DNA of 34,684 nt from Leptolyngbyaceae cyanobacterium M33_DOE_097 (GTDB lineage Bacteria; Cyanobacteriota; Cyanobacteriia; Leptolyngbyales; Leptolyngbyaceae): assembly GCA_015296075.1 (NCBI GenBank), contig DVDV01000281.1, positions 1 to 34,684 of the forward strand. Direction: 5' to 3'. The notes beneath the pieces were generated by a model. The model made no database searches. It worked only from the letters and a program-made list of their open reading frames with translations, and had not been told where the DNA came from. Numbering within the stretch: position 1 is the first letter of the stretch; every line of letters begins with the position of its first letter. Positions 14,920 through 23,404 of this stretch are shown here, in pieces. The position numbers and the translations under genes are program-made.

Positions 14920-16668
14920 ATGAGTCCAAAAACAACGTCCCCCTCTCTCAAAATTATTCCCCTTGGTGGTTTACACGAAATTGGCAAGAATACCTGCGTA
15001 TTCGAGATCAACGACGAAATCATGCTACTTGATGCAGGTTTAGCCTTTCCAAGTGATGGGATGCATGGCGTTAACATTGTGTTGCCCGACACGACCTATC
15101 TACGGGAAAACCGCCACAAAATCAAGGGCATGATTGTCACCCACGGTCACGAAGATCACATTGGTGGCATTTCTTACCATCTCAAACAGTTTGATATTCC
15201 CGTTATCTACGGTCCTCGGCTAGCGCTCACCCTACTGCGCGACAAACTTTCAGAAGCCGGCGTTTCAAAGCGCACCGAGTTGCGTATGGTGCAGCCGCGT
15301 GAAGTTGTCAGAATTGGCAATTCGTTTTTGGTTGAGTTTATTCGCAACACCCATTCGATCGCTGACAGTTTTAGCGTTGCCATTCGTACTCCAGTTGGGG
15401 TTGTGATTCATACAGGAGACTTTAAGTTTGACCACACCCCGGTCGATGGCGAACGGTTTGACCTGCAACGCCTAGCCGAGTACGGCGAACAGGGGGTGCA
15501 CTGTCTAATTAGCGATTCGACTAACTCTGAGCTTCCTGGTTTTACGCCTTCTGAGCGGGCTGTTTACCCCAATCTAGATCGGGTCTTTGGCCAAGCTTCC
15601 GGACGCTTGCTGGTAACAACCTTTGCATCGTCGGTGCATCGGGTCAACATGATCTTAGAATTGGCGAAAAAGCACGGTCGGGTTGTGTCGGTTTTAGGGC
15701 GATCGATGCTGAATGTGATTGCTCACGCCCGTAACCTTGGTTACATCAAATGTGAAGATGGGTTGTTTCAGCCGTTGAATGTAATCCATAAGTTGCCCGA
15801 CGAAAATGTGTTGATCTTGACGACGGGTTCTCAGGGTGAGCCGATGTCTGCCCTGACGCGGATTGCGAATGGCGAACACTCAAAAATCAAAATTCGCGAA
15901 GGAGATACGGTTGTCTTTTCTGCGAATCCTATTCCTGGCAACACGATCGCGGTTGTCAACACGATTGACAAGCTGATGATGTTAGGGGCGAAAGTTATCT
16001 ACGGTCGCGAACAAGGGATCCACGTTTCTGGTCACGGCTGTCAAGAAGACCAAAAGTTGATGTTGGCATTGACTAAGCCCAAGTTCTTTTTGCCCGTCCA
16101 CGGTGAGCATCGCATGTTGGTCAAACATAGCCAAACAGCTCAGAGTATGGGCGTCCCCGCTGAGAATATGGTGGTGATCGACAATGGCGATGTGGTTGAG
16201 CTGACTGAAAACTCGATCTCGAAAGCAGGGCGCGTTCCATCTGGGCTAGAACTGGTCGATGCATCTCAAGGTGGTATTGTCAGCGATAAGGTTCTCAAAG
16301 AGCGGCAACAGTTGGCTGAAGATGGTGTTGTGACCGTTGCACTCACCCTCACCCCGGATGGTGAACTGGTTGCAGCTCCAGAACTGCACTTGCGTGGGGT
16401 TGTCACAACCGTCAAGAAAAAAGAACTGCAATCCAAGGCGACGGATACTGTAGAGCGAGTCGTGCGCGAACGCTGGACAGAGTTTGCTCGCTCGTTTGAC
16501 GGTAAAGCCATTGATATGGATTGGGGCGGACTTCAGACCGAAATCGAGAAGGAACTAACCCGCGCATTTAAGCGTGAACTGCAAGCAGAGCCGTTGCTGG
16601 TCTTGTTGATGCAGTTGGCAGATGTGCCGATTGAGCAGAAGCGACCGATTGAAGCGATCGCCTCTTAG
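14920..16668 (+). CDS. rnj: Ribonuclease J
   Basis: RNase J is a metallo-beta-lactamase/beta-CASP ribonuclease with 5'-3' exonuclease and endonuclease activity in mRNA decay and RNA processing. The 582-residue product has the metal-binding HGHEDH (residues 75-80), further His/Asp ligands in NTHSIADSF and HTGDFKFD, the beta-CASP segment (SNSELPGFTPSE through TTGSQGEPMSALTRIA) and the C-terminal HGEHRML motif. The ATG at 14920 is chosen because AGGAG sits four bases upstream. An in-frame GTG at 14857 would add 21 unrelated residues. It follows dapA on the same strand. The asd-dapA-rnj order is, from memory, common in cyanobacteria. Confidence 0.95.
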   Translation: MSPKTTSPSLKIIPLGGLHEIGKNTCVFEINDEIMLLDAGLAFPSDGMHGVNIVLPDTTYLRENRHKIKGMIVTHGHEDHIGGISYHLKQFDIPVIYGPRLALTLLRDKLSEAGVSKRTELRMVQPREVVRIGNSFLVEFIRNTHSIADSFSVAIRTPVGVVIHTGDFKFDHTPVDGERFDLQRLAEYGEQGVHCLISDSTNSELPGFTPSERAVYPNLDRVFGQASGRLLVTTFASSVHRVNMILELAKKHGRVVSVLGRSMLNVIAHARNLGYIKCEDGLFQPLNVIHKLPDENVLILTTGSQGEPMSALTRIANGEHSKIKIREGDTVVFSANPIPGNTIAVVNTIDKLMMLGAKVIYGREQGIHVSGHGCQEDQKLMLALTKPKFFLPVHGEHRMLVKHSQTAQSMGVPAENMVVIDNGDVVELTENSISKAGRVPSGLELVDASQGGIVSDKVLKERQQLAEDGVVTVALTLTPDGELVAAPELHLRGVVTTVKKKELQSKATDTVERVVRERWTEFARSFDGKAIDMDWGGLQTEIEKELTRAFKRELQAEPLLVLLMQLADVPIEQKRPIEAIAS

Positions 16669-16695
16669 CCGAGGATATAAACCTATAAAACGACT

Positions 16696-16730
16696 AAACT
16701 GCCTCTCTCCAAGTTGGAGTGGGGCAGTTT
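16696..16730 (+). terminator. Terminator after rnj
   Basis: AAACTGCC (16696-16703) pairs perfectly with GGCAGTTT (16723-16730). An inner CTCTCC/GGAG pairing extends the stem around an AAGTT loop. Only a short T-rich tail (TTTGGTTT) follows. Position just downstream of rnj and before a convergent gene supports a terminator role. Confidence 0.7.
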
Positions 16731-16787
16731 GGTTTAAGTGGAATAAACGAAATTCAGTTGTTCGTCATAAACATGGCTAGGAGCGGT

Positions 16788-17282
16788 TTACCAACCCCAA
16801 GAGCCTGCTTCACCTTTGAAAGGCCCAACGATGTCGCTGGTAATCCAACCGCCATAGAATTCCCCCGGTTGGGGTTGCACCTGTTCACCGTCTACCAGGC
16901 ACGCATCCATCGGACGGGGGTAAAACGCAACGTAATTTTGCATACTAGCAAAGGCGGGCGTTGGCTTTGGGTAATACCAGGCAACGTGATCGACCCGCTT
17001 ATCGCCCACAAACAAGTTGTAGTAAGCTCCCTGCCCTTTCCATTCGCAGAACGTTGTGCGAGGGCTGGCTTCCAGATACTCCATCCGAATATCTTCAGGG
17101 GGAATGTAGTAGACCGGGGGGTGGCTCGTTTCTAGCACTCGCTTGGCTCGCTTCGTGTCAACGATCGCCACACCGTTAAAAATAATTTGAATATGCTTTG
17201 AGGTATCTTCGAGTCGGGGTGGACGGGGATAATCCCAAACGGACTCTTGATCGGGTTGAGGCGGAATGGGAGTTGGTCGCAT
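16788..17282 (-). CDS. DUF427 domain protein
   Basis: The 164-residue protein has the DUF427 pattern: IIFNGVAIVDTKRAKRVLET, then PPVYYIPPEDIRMEYLE, TTFCEWKGQGAYYNLFVGDK and AWYYPKPTPAF...YVAFYP. This small beta-rich fold is widespread in bacteria and its function is not established. An N-terminal Pro-rich stretch (PTPIPPQPDQESVWDYPRPP) precedes the fold. It would be cytoplasmic. It is the downstream member of a minus-strand run with the small membrane protein at 17300-17542 (17-bp gap), so the two may be cotranscribed. Confidence 0.9.
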   Translation of the reverse strand: MRPTPIPPQPDQESVWDYPRPPRLEDTSKHIQIIFNGVAIVDTKRAKRVLETSHPPVYYIPPEDIRMEYLEASPRTTFCEWKGQGAYYNLFVGDKRVDHVAWYYPKPTPAFASMQNYVAFYPRPMDACLVDGEQVQPQPGEFYGGWITSDIVGPFKGEAGSWGW

Positions 17283-17299
17283 AAAAGTGAAATACCTGT

Positions 17300-17542
17300 T
17301 TATTGAGAACTCAAGCGTTTATTGACCCAACTGACTACCCCACTTAAGATTGCCCCTGCCATCAAAATGCCTAAAGCAGGTTGCACAACGGGTTGCCAGA
17401 GAGAGTACCAGAGGTTAAGCCCCAGCGGAACATCGATTGCTTTGCCTACAACAGCGATCGCAAACCAAAAAAAGCAAAACAGCACAAAGAAAAGATCTGC
17501 CATGAGTGCCCAATTTAGCCATTGGAGCAATTTTTCACGCAT
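17300..17542 (-). CDS. Small two-helix membrane protein, function unknown
   Basis: The 80-residue product has two strong hydrophobic helices (about 12-33, ALMADLFFVLFCFFWFAIAV, and about 53-70, ALGILMAGAILSGVV), with an amphipathic start and a basic C-terminus. The start is ATG at 17540-17542. It lies 17 bp upstream of the DUF427 gene on the same strand and 59 bp downstream of the SufU-like gene. Frame, composition and context make a real gene likely. I do not recognise the family. Confidence 0.7.
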   Translation of the reverse strand: MREKLLQWLNWALMADLFFVLFCFFWFAIAVVGKAIDVPLGLNLWYSLWQPVVQPALGILMAGAILSGVVSWVNKRLSSQ

Positions 17543-17601
17543 GAGTTTCCTGCCTCAGTCCAAAGGTCACACTTTGCTGACAGCCATCATAGGGCAAATC
17601 G

Positions 17602-18069
17602 TTACTCGTTGCTGACAAAACCCGCTGGCTGTGGAGTAGCAGCCTCAAGTGCAGCCCTTAGAGTATGCCAGGTCAGCGTCGCGCACTTAATCCGCACGGG
17701 GAACTGAGACACCCCTTGCATCACATTTAACTTGCGAAACTCGTGGGGAAACTCATCTTTACCCTGCATCATATTTTGGAAGCGTTGGATCATACCGAGT
17801 GCTTCTTCGACACTTCTGCCACGCATCGCTTCTGCCATTAAGTCAGCCGATGCCATCGCGATCGCGCAGCCCTCACCTTCAAACCGCACATCTTCAATGC
17901 GATCGCCCGCTTCGTTGAGGTGGACTGTCAACTCGATCGTGTCGCCGCACGAGGGGTTATGGCCTTTTTGGTAGCGGTCAACCGGATCCGTCTTGCCCCG
18001 GTATCGAGGCTTTTTGTAGCGTTCTAGAATGACCTGCTGATACAGGTCGCGGAGATTATCAAGAGACAT
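17602..18069 (-). CDS. sufU: SufU/IscU-type iron-sulfur cluster scaffold
   Basis: The 155-residue protein is of the IscU/SufU/NifU-N fold that holds nascent Fe-S clusters or relays sulfur. Conserved ligands are visible: Cys41 and Asp43 in NPSCGD, Cys68 in EGEGCAIAMASADLM and Cys129 in RIKCATLTW. The insertion between the second and third Cys (MIQRFQNMMQGKDEFPHEF) marks the SufU rather than the IscU type. No sufS-like desulfurase is adjacent. The start is ATG at 18067-18069. Cyanobacteria generally assemble clusters with SUF proteins and NfuA, so the role of this SufU-like protein is open. Confidence 0.9.
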   Translation of the reverse strand: MSLDNLRDLYQQVILERYKKPRYRGKTDPVDRYQKGHNPSCGDTIELTVHLNEAGDRIEDVRFEGEGCAIAMASADLMAEAMRGRSVEEALGMIQRFQNMMQGKDEFPHEFRKLNVMQGVSQFPVRIKCATLTWHTLRAALEAATPQPAGFVSNE

Positions 18070-18135
18070 AGCCGTGTTGCAAATCCTTCATCTTTCTTCA
18101 ATGTAGACGATTTTTGCGCTCTCGCGGTTAAGAGG

Positions 18136-19764
18136 TTACCGACCATTGGTTGTGCTGGAAGGGCGGTTGCCTGCATTGCGTGCCCCCACCACTTTTTGAA
18201 TCAGGTCAAACCAGAACGGCGCACCCATCGCGATCGCAATGCCAGTCGTTGCCCAGCCCACAACAAGGTAAAAAACACTGGCAAAAATACCTCGTCTATT
18301 TGGCTGCCACTGCTCTTGCCAGTTATTGTTGGCCCAGCCTAACGGTAAATCAGTCGCCTGGTCGAGGGCTTGACTTAAATCTGTCGCACTGGCGTTAATT
18401 CCCCCTTCTTTAAGGCATTTGTTCTGCTCAGCCCGGTTATCGGTTGCATTAAAGCAGGCGATCGCTTCTGGGTTTCGCTCTACCAGAGCCGTGGCTGCTT
18501 GTGAATAGGTTTCTCGCAAGGTTGGCTCTTTTGCTAACCGCTGAATAACGTGCAGAGTGTCCGTATTCGTCGCCACGGCTAACAAGAAACCAATGATCAG
18601 CGCGACACCCTTCGCATTCCGCCGATAAACGCCAGAAGCCCGATCCATCGCGCGATCGTACCAGGCCGCAATCTCTCGTTGTAGCTCGTGCAACCCCGCT
18701 TGAATATCGGTCAGCGTGCGGTCTTGCACCAGTTTTGCCATCGTTTCTAAGCTGCTTAAGACATGGGGCGGTGTTTGCACCAGAATCTGGTCATAGTTCA
18801 CACTTTTTTGATCAGGGCTTTTGATCGCTTGATTCATTGCTTGCAACAAGGGGTAACCCTGCTGAAAGCGAACTCGCTGAGCTTCATCTGTCATACGAGC
18901 AAGCATCAATCGGGGGTCGCCTCCCTGTTGAAGCTTTTGAGCAACCCAACTCAAATTTTTCAACTCACCAATCACTTCTGACACACTGGGGATCATTTCT
19001 TCGATCAGTGAAGGAATATCACGGTCAAAGCTACCTAAACGCTTGAGAAATCGCTGGCAGAGGTGGTCGGCCTCTGGCAAGGTTGCTTCGGCAGCGGCGA
19101 TAAATCGTTTGAGCGAAGCAGCAGTTCGTTCAAAGGCAACAGCCAAGCTCAGTTGGCGACCTGCAAAGTCTTGGTAAACATCATCTAACTCAGTTGCTAG
19201 GATTTGTAGCTCACGTTGGAGGAGTCGCCCATTTCCTTTGCTATTACGCAGGTCATCAACCAACTCGGTAATCGTCGGTAACAGCTTGTCATGAATGAAT
19301 TGGTAAAGCTTGATCTCACTCAACTTTTGAGTCAACTCATCCAAATGCAGGGTGTTAATTAAAGTGTCAGCAAACGTTTCCGAGGGAATGTACGAAGGCC
19401 CACTACTTTGACCATCAAAAACATTGACTAAACCCATTGCACGGCTCACAAATTGACCGAGTTGACCAACCAACCCTTTCGCTTCTTGGTTCAGCGATTT
19501 CAACAGAGGATGGTTGTAGAGCGTCGTTGCGAGTGATCTGGAATGCTCGATTTCAGCACTAATTTCTTGAGTCTGACTGGCATTTGAGTCGAGCGGCGGC
19601 TTGCTTTCTCCGGCAATCAAAATCTCGATCGCCTCACGTAAGTGCTTTGCACGCCACTGCAAAACAGTTGTCAGCAATTCTTGAAACTCTGAGGCGAGTA
19701 AGCTGAGAGTTAAGTAAATGAAAAGAAGACCAATGCCAACTTCAAGAATAAAAGGCAAATTCAT
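18136..19764 (-). CDS. Large membrane-anchored coiled-coil protein, function unknown
   Basis: The 542-residue protein has an N-terminal transmembrane helix (about 7-25, LEVGIGLLFIYLTLSLLA). A long charged, helical region (about 30-375) follows and is probably cytoplasmic. Two further hydrophobic helices lie at about 383-402 (GVALIIGFLLAVATN) and 493-516 (SVFYLVVGWATTGIAIAMGA). The block WYDRAMDRASGVYRRNAK, followed by the helix and NTDTL, resembles a widespread but uncharacterised bacterial family I know only by pattern (N-terminal helix then ExxEL; MDRxSGxY before the second helix). The region between helices two and three has two Cys about 13 apart. Start ATG at 19762-19764. No partner is evident; neighbours are the SufU-like gene and a small membrane protein. 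Confidence 0.8.
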   Translation of the reverse strand: MNLPFILEVGIGLLFIYLTLSLLASEFQELLTTVLQWRAKHLREAIEILIAGESKPPLDSNASQTQEISAEIEHSRSLATTLYNHPLLKSLNQEAKGLVGQLGQFVSRAMGLVNVFDGQSSGPSYIPSETFADTLINTLHLDELTQKLSEIKLYQFIHDKLLPTITELVDDLRNSKGNGRLLQRELQILATELDDVYQDFAGRQLSLAVAFERTAASLKRFIAAAEATLPEADHLCQRFLKRLGSFDRDIPSLIEEMIPSVSEVIGELKNLSWVAQKLQQGGDPRLMLARMTDEAQRVRFQQGYPLLQAMNQAIKSPDQKSVNYDQILVQTPPHVLSSLETMAKLVQDRTLTDIQAGLHELQREIAAWYDRAMDRASGVYRRNAKGVALIIGFLLAVATNTDTLHVIQRLAKEPTLRETYSQAATALVERNPEAIACFNATDNRAEQNKCLKEGGINASATDLSQALDQATDLPLGWANNNWQEQWQPNRRGIFASVFYLVVGWATTGIAIAMGAPFWFDLIQKVVGARNAGNRPSSTTNGR

Positions 19765-19974
19765 AACAACCTATGAGCGATGGCAAACCTGACGAACCCC
19801 TTTGACACAAATTGAGAAGCTTCACCACTCCCTTGCAACGCCGAGAGCATCGAAGCTAGGCGGGGGTTAAGGGATTTATAATCTGACAGCTACCCAATTT
19901 CGCGCCCCTGAAACCAGTGCGGTGCAAAGAGGCATGGGTAATATACGCGATCGCCGATCAAATGATGAAACTTC

Positions 19975-20337
19975 TTAATCAATTGAAGGATCCTTTAGTC
20001 GCGGTTCCATCGCCAACCGCCGCGATCGCTTTTGGTAGAGCCGGGTCATCAACCACAAATTTGTCAGAAAGTAGCCTGAACTCAACATCGTATTAGTGAT
20101 TAGCAATGGCACCTTCAGGCTCGTAGAGGTCTCTGCCCCAAGCCCTAAGAGAAAATAGCCAGCTAGCCAACCCAAAGCAAGCGTCACCGCTAAGCGGCTA
20201 AGATTGCGTTGCTGACGGGTGCCCGACTTACAATAGAGCGTCCAGAGGGCCGGAAAAAAGCCAAATATGGGAATCAAGTACACCAAATTTTGCAGATGCA
20301 CCGTATCGTCATTGTCAAATGGGTTTTGATTAGTCAT
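19975..20337 (-). CDS. Small membrane protein, three predicted helices
   Basis: With the ATG at 20335-20337 (MTNQNPFDNDD) the product has 120 residues. An in-frame TTG at 20346 would add three. Hydrophobic segments at about 20-35 (LVYLIPIFGFFPALWTLY), 50-68 and 80-97 predict three membrane helices, with a basic C-terminal tail (RLYQKRSRRLAME). The form recalls small DUF4870-like proteins, but the match is too loose to name. AAGG upstream of the ATG is a weak ribosome-binding site. Confidence 0.7.
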   Translation of the reverse strand: MTNQNPFDNDDTVHLQNLVYLIPIFGFFPALWTLYCKSGTRQQRNLSRLAVTLALGWLAGYFLLGLGAETSTSLKVPLLITNTMLSSGYFLTNLWLMTRLYQKRSRRLAMEPRLKDPSID

Positions 20338-20469
20338 GACTAACAACCTTGAAGCGGAGTTTAGGGTAAACCAATTAGAGATCTCTATCTTGGGCAGGAG
20401 TTTGAACTTCTTCCTATTCTTCCCCTGTCTCTCCTAGCATATTCAAATAGGCTTTGTGGAACTAATACT

Positions 20470-21051
20470 ATGCGTGTTGCCTCACCCATCTTATACACCC
20501 GCCGCCTGATTGTGCGCATGGCTGACTACCGCGATGCTGGGGCGATCGCGCAATTTTATCGAACCAATCGAGCGTTTTTGCAGCCGTTTGAACCCGATCG
20601 CCCCGATGAATTTTTTACAGAGGCTTACTGGCAGTTCCAAGTCCAGCACAACCAGCTAGAGTTTGAGAGCGGTCATTCCCTTAAGTTATTTTTGTTTGAG
20701 CAAGACAAGCTTGACTCAGTGATTGGCACCCTCAATTTTCATCAAATTTTTCGCGGGGTATTTCACTCATGTGTGATGAGCTACTCACTGGCCGAAGCTG
20801 AGCAGGGCAAGGGGCTGATGTATGAAGCTACATCCAGCGCGATCGCCCATCTATTTGAAGAGCAAAATTTGCACCGAATTATGGCAAACTACATGCCCCA
20901 TAACCGACGCAGTGGCAACTTGCTCAAACGCTTAGGGTTTACCATCGAAGGCTATGCCAGAGATTATTTACAAATTAATGGAAAGTGGGAAGACCACATT
21001 TTGACCAGCTTGATCAACTCTGCCTGGAAACCCGAATTAAGCCATTATTAA
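20470..21051 (+). CDS. RimJ/RimL-type GNAT acetyltransferase
   Basis: The 193-residue single-domain GNAT has the RimJ/RimL pattern. It opens TRRLIVRMADYRDAGAIAQFY and has VIGTLNFHQIFRG. The loop YSLAEAEQGKGLMYEAT is the acetyl-CoA-binding motif (EQGKGLM), and HRIMANYMPHNRRSGNLLKRLGFTIEGYARDYLQINGKWEDHI is the typical ending. Such enzymes acetylate ribosomal protein N-termini or small amines; the substrate here is unknown. Start is ATG at 20470. It converges with the kinase gene at 21065-22087, leaving only 13 bp between the stop codons. Confidence 0.92.
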   Translation: MRVASPILYTRRLIVRMADYRDAGAIAQFYRTNRAFLQPFEPDRPDEFFTEAYWQFQVQHNQLEFESGHSLKLFLFEQDKLDSVIGTLNFHQIFRGVFHSCVMSYSLAEAEQGKGLMYEATSSAIAHLFEEQNLHRIMANYMPHNRRSGNLLKRLGFTIEGYARDYLQINGKWEDHILTSLINSAWKPELSHY

Positions 21052-21064
21052 AGTTCGCAGGATT

Positions 21065-22087
21065 TTAAGGCTTTGCAAACTGCATCTGTGGTTTACACAC
21101 GGGTAACAAAGCAGCTTTCTTTGTCTCTGGTAAACGATAAACGGCCTCAAGTTCATCCACCCAGGTCTTAGCACACTTTACAAACCATTCGAGGGGGAAG
21201 CACTCTAGATTCATTGAAAGATAACCTAAAGCTGCCATAAAGTAAGAGCGCGCATCATCAAAATGACAATCTAAAATACAGCAATGAGCATTTAACTGAG
21301 TAAACAACGCTGTCGGTTTTGTGCCCATCGAGTGAGCTAATCGAATTAAATCATAGATGGGATATCCCTTTACATTCGATCCGGTCCAATCAATGATGAC
21401 AAAGCGATTTTGCCAATTTTTTTCTGTTTGGGGCACATCTCGGTTGAGGAGAATGTTGCCCTTCCAAAAATCGTTATGCATCAATACATGCCGAGGCTTC
21501 CATTCGCCTGTCTTTAAACGTTTCAAAGCATCTTTTGCACTTCCCCGAATCTGCTCAGGCATCACTTCTAGCTCGATTAAATGCTCTAGAGGACAGACAA
21601 AATTTGTTTCTACCTCTTCAGCGCTTGCTGGTGTACATGTCAGTTCCGTTATTTGATGCACGAGCTTAAACATTTCAGGCGATCGCTGAAGACGCTGCAA
21701 ATACCAGCCTAATTTGTCTTCACGTAGTGGCTGATGGTAAGGCAACACTGCATAACTTAAGCCACAGACCTCTCCTTCAAAAAGAGGAGTTAACACAATG
21801 TGTGACAGCGTTGGAGAGAGGGCCGCTTGGGCTAGACGAGTTTTCTCCATATAGTGAGCAACCAGCTGTGGAAAAGCAGTTGGCGAACACAAAATAACCA
21901 CTGCTGGTTTCCCTTCTTGGTCTTTTACGAGCAACTTGGTTAAATCATCGGCGATCGGTTTAGGCGGACAAAGCAAAGAGATTTCTTTAATAGAACAAAA
22001 ACTTGGCATTTCAGCAAGATGGTTTAGCAGGGCAGACCGCAGTTGCTCGAAGGTCACTGGCTGACAATTCTGCTGAATAGTGCGCAT
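21065..22087 (-). CDS. APH/choline-kinase-fold phosphotransferase
   Basis: The 340-residue protein has the aminoglycoside-phosphotransferase/choline-kinase catalytic core. The catalytic loop is HNDFWKGN (residues 204-211), and the metal-binding segment is IIDWTGSN (231-238), followed by YPIYDLIRLAHS. The N-terminal lobe is weakly conserved, and I do not see a clear Lys-binding strand. Trp in the catalytic loop in place of the more usual Leu or His recalls sugar- or lipid-linked kinases, but the substrate cannot be told. The start is ATG at 22085-22087. A long gene-free region lies upstream. Confidence 0.8.
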   Translation of the reverse strand: MRTIQQNCQPVTFEQLRSALLNHLAEMPSFCSIKEISLLCPPKPIADDLTKLLVKDQEGKPAVVILCSPTAFPQLVAHYMEKTRLAQAALSPTLSHIVLTPLFEGEVCGLSYAVLPYHQPLREDKLGWYLQRLQRSPEMFKLVHQITELTCTPASAEEVETNFVCPLEHLIELEVMPEQIRGSAKDALKRLKTGEWKPRHVLMHNDFWKGNILLNRDVPQTEKNWQNRFVIIDWTGSNVKGYPIYDLIRLAHSMGTKPTALFTQLNAHCCILDCHFDDARSYFMAALGYLSMNLECFPLEWFVKCAKTWVDELEAVYRLPETKKAALLPVCKPQMQFAKP

Positions 22088-22864
22088 AAGCGATTTTACC
22101 TTCAGTTAATATATGGGGCAGGTGCTGAATCCTCTGAGAGTCTGACAGTTAACGATGCCGTCCTACTTTGAACATCTATCTAAGCGAGGCTTAGCCTTTA
22201 GCAATACGTTCGACAGCCAATCTTTCTCAGAGCAATCTCATTTAAGATTTCAGCTAAAGTTAAGAGACTTATATAAAAACGTTAACTTTAATTTAACCAG
22301 ATTATCCGGAAATTATTAGCAATTTAAATTTCTAGCACGAAAAACAAGGTTCTATAAAATCTTTTCGTCAATTCTGGATGGCCAAACCATAAGCCCCGTG
22401 AACCCAAATGAATGTCATAGACAAAAATCTATAACATTCATTTTTCAGATGCTATTCTTCTGAAAGCTGTTTGCAAGTTTAAGATCAAGAGCTGTGATTT
22501 TTAACCATTCGTTTAACTTTTCCATTTTAAGTTATGAAAAGTTTAAGTTCTGGCAAGAAAGTCAATTAGGGCCAAGTTACTTCAACAGTCCTAAACTGTA
22601 AAAGTCGCTGTCATCTTATTGCCCTAGCTAACATGCGCTGAGTTCATAGCACTGCTTTAAAGCCATAAAAAATCTGACAAACAAAGCCTGGAAGGTAAGA
22701 ATAGTTAAAGCAGAAACTCTTACCTCTAAAAAATCAAGGAGTTTTAACTGACCGTGTGAAACCCAGTGTTATGCGATCGCGGCATTCGTCTCATGAATCT
22801 CAAGATTAACCGGGCATTCAAATAAATTAAGTAAAAGTTAAGAAAAACATCACCTGATTAAGAC
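22088..22864. other. Long AT-rich gene-free gap with several hairpins
   Basis: No convincing coding frame occurs in these 777 bp. The main feature is the strong hairpin at 22406-22445 (listed separately). A second inverted repeat, GGTAAGA (22694-22700) / TCTTACC (22718-22724), is followed by CTAAAAAATC. Further short complementarities include TTAGGGC near 22567 and GCCCTAG near 22620. A TATATAAA-like stretch near 22270 could be a -10 element. The region could hold one or more small RNAs as well as the promoter of the kinase gene; I see no tRNA. Confidence 0.5.
22406..22445 (+). terminator. Strong orphan hairpin followed by T run; possible end of a small RNA
   Basis: AAATGAATGTCATAGA (22406-22421) is complementary to TCTATAACATTCATTT (22428-22443) over 16 bp with a single mismatch and a CAAAAA loop. 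The T run reaches 22445. On the plus strand this has the form of an intrinsic terminator, yet no plus-strand gene lies within the preceding 1.3 kb. The stem is AT-rich, so it is weaker than its length suggests. It could end a small RNA starting near 22280 or be a miniature repeat element. Confidence 0.55.
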
Positions 22865-23104
22865 ATGGCATTAAAGCAGGTTAACTGTTTAGTCCGTGTA
22901 GAGAAAAACAGCGCTTTATGTTTTAACGCAACCAATGATTTTAGTGTCGCTCAGGTCATCGCGACTGGGACCACTCAATTAATTTGCTTTACCCCAGCTA
23001 GCATCTTGACTCAAAAAAACTGCCAGAGGTTTGACAACCCTGAAGGCAGTGTCTTGATTATAGAAACTAAACCGCCAACAAGCTTGTTTGATACTTCTGA
23101 TTAG
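22865..23104 (+). CDS. Possible small protein of unknown function
   Basis: This 79-residue frame starts at ATG 22865 (MALKQVNCLVRVEKNSALCF). It has a protein-like composition with alternating hydrophobic residues (AQVIATGTTQLICFTPASIL) and four Cys. There is no clear ribosome-binding site upstream, the surroundings are AT-rich and gene-free, and I do not recognise a family. It may be chance. Confidence 0.35.
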   Translation: MALKQVNCLVRVEKNSALCFNATNDFSVAQVIATGTTQLICFTPASILTQKNCQRFDNPEGSVLIIETKPPTSLFDTSD

Positions 23105-23404
23105 CATCTTCAGACTTACCAGTTTTGTAGTTACTATTATCATTTCAACCTCATCTTTGAATCACTTTATTTCAAATTTGTTTACAGGTTATATTCAAAA
23201 TCTATCAAATGCCGTATTCCCCGTTTTTATCTATATTGTTATTCATATTAATCATCTGTTTTTCTAAAGGTTATTATCTCTTTGGAGATCTAAAAAACTT
23301 TAGGAAGGGTTGAGTATTCTCGCAAAACTTGATGGGTAAGCTCCCCTCCAAAATTCGGTTCCCATAACCAACTCATCTATCTACCAGAGGTATGCTGAGG
23401 TGTT
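23105..23404. other. AT-rich gap before the spore-photoproduct-lyase-like gene
   Basis: This 300-bp stretch has no open frame or obvious RNA. It ends with a GAGG a few bases before the GTG start at 23405, and presumably carries the promoter of that gene. I see nothing else in it. Confidence 0.4.

Noticed and set aside
16266-16511. 81-residue minus-strand frame inside rnj
   Set aside because: It overlaps the well-conserved C-terminal part of RNase J and has no family similarity or ribosome-binding site.
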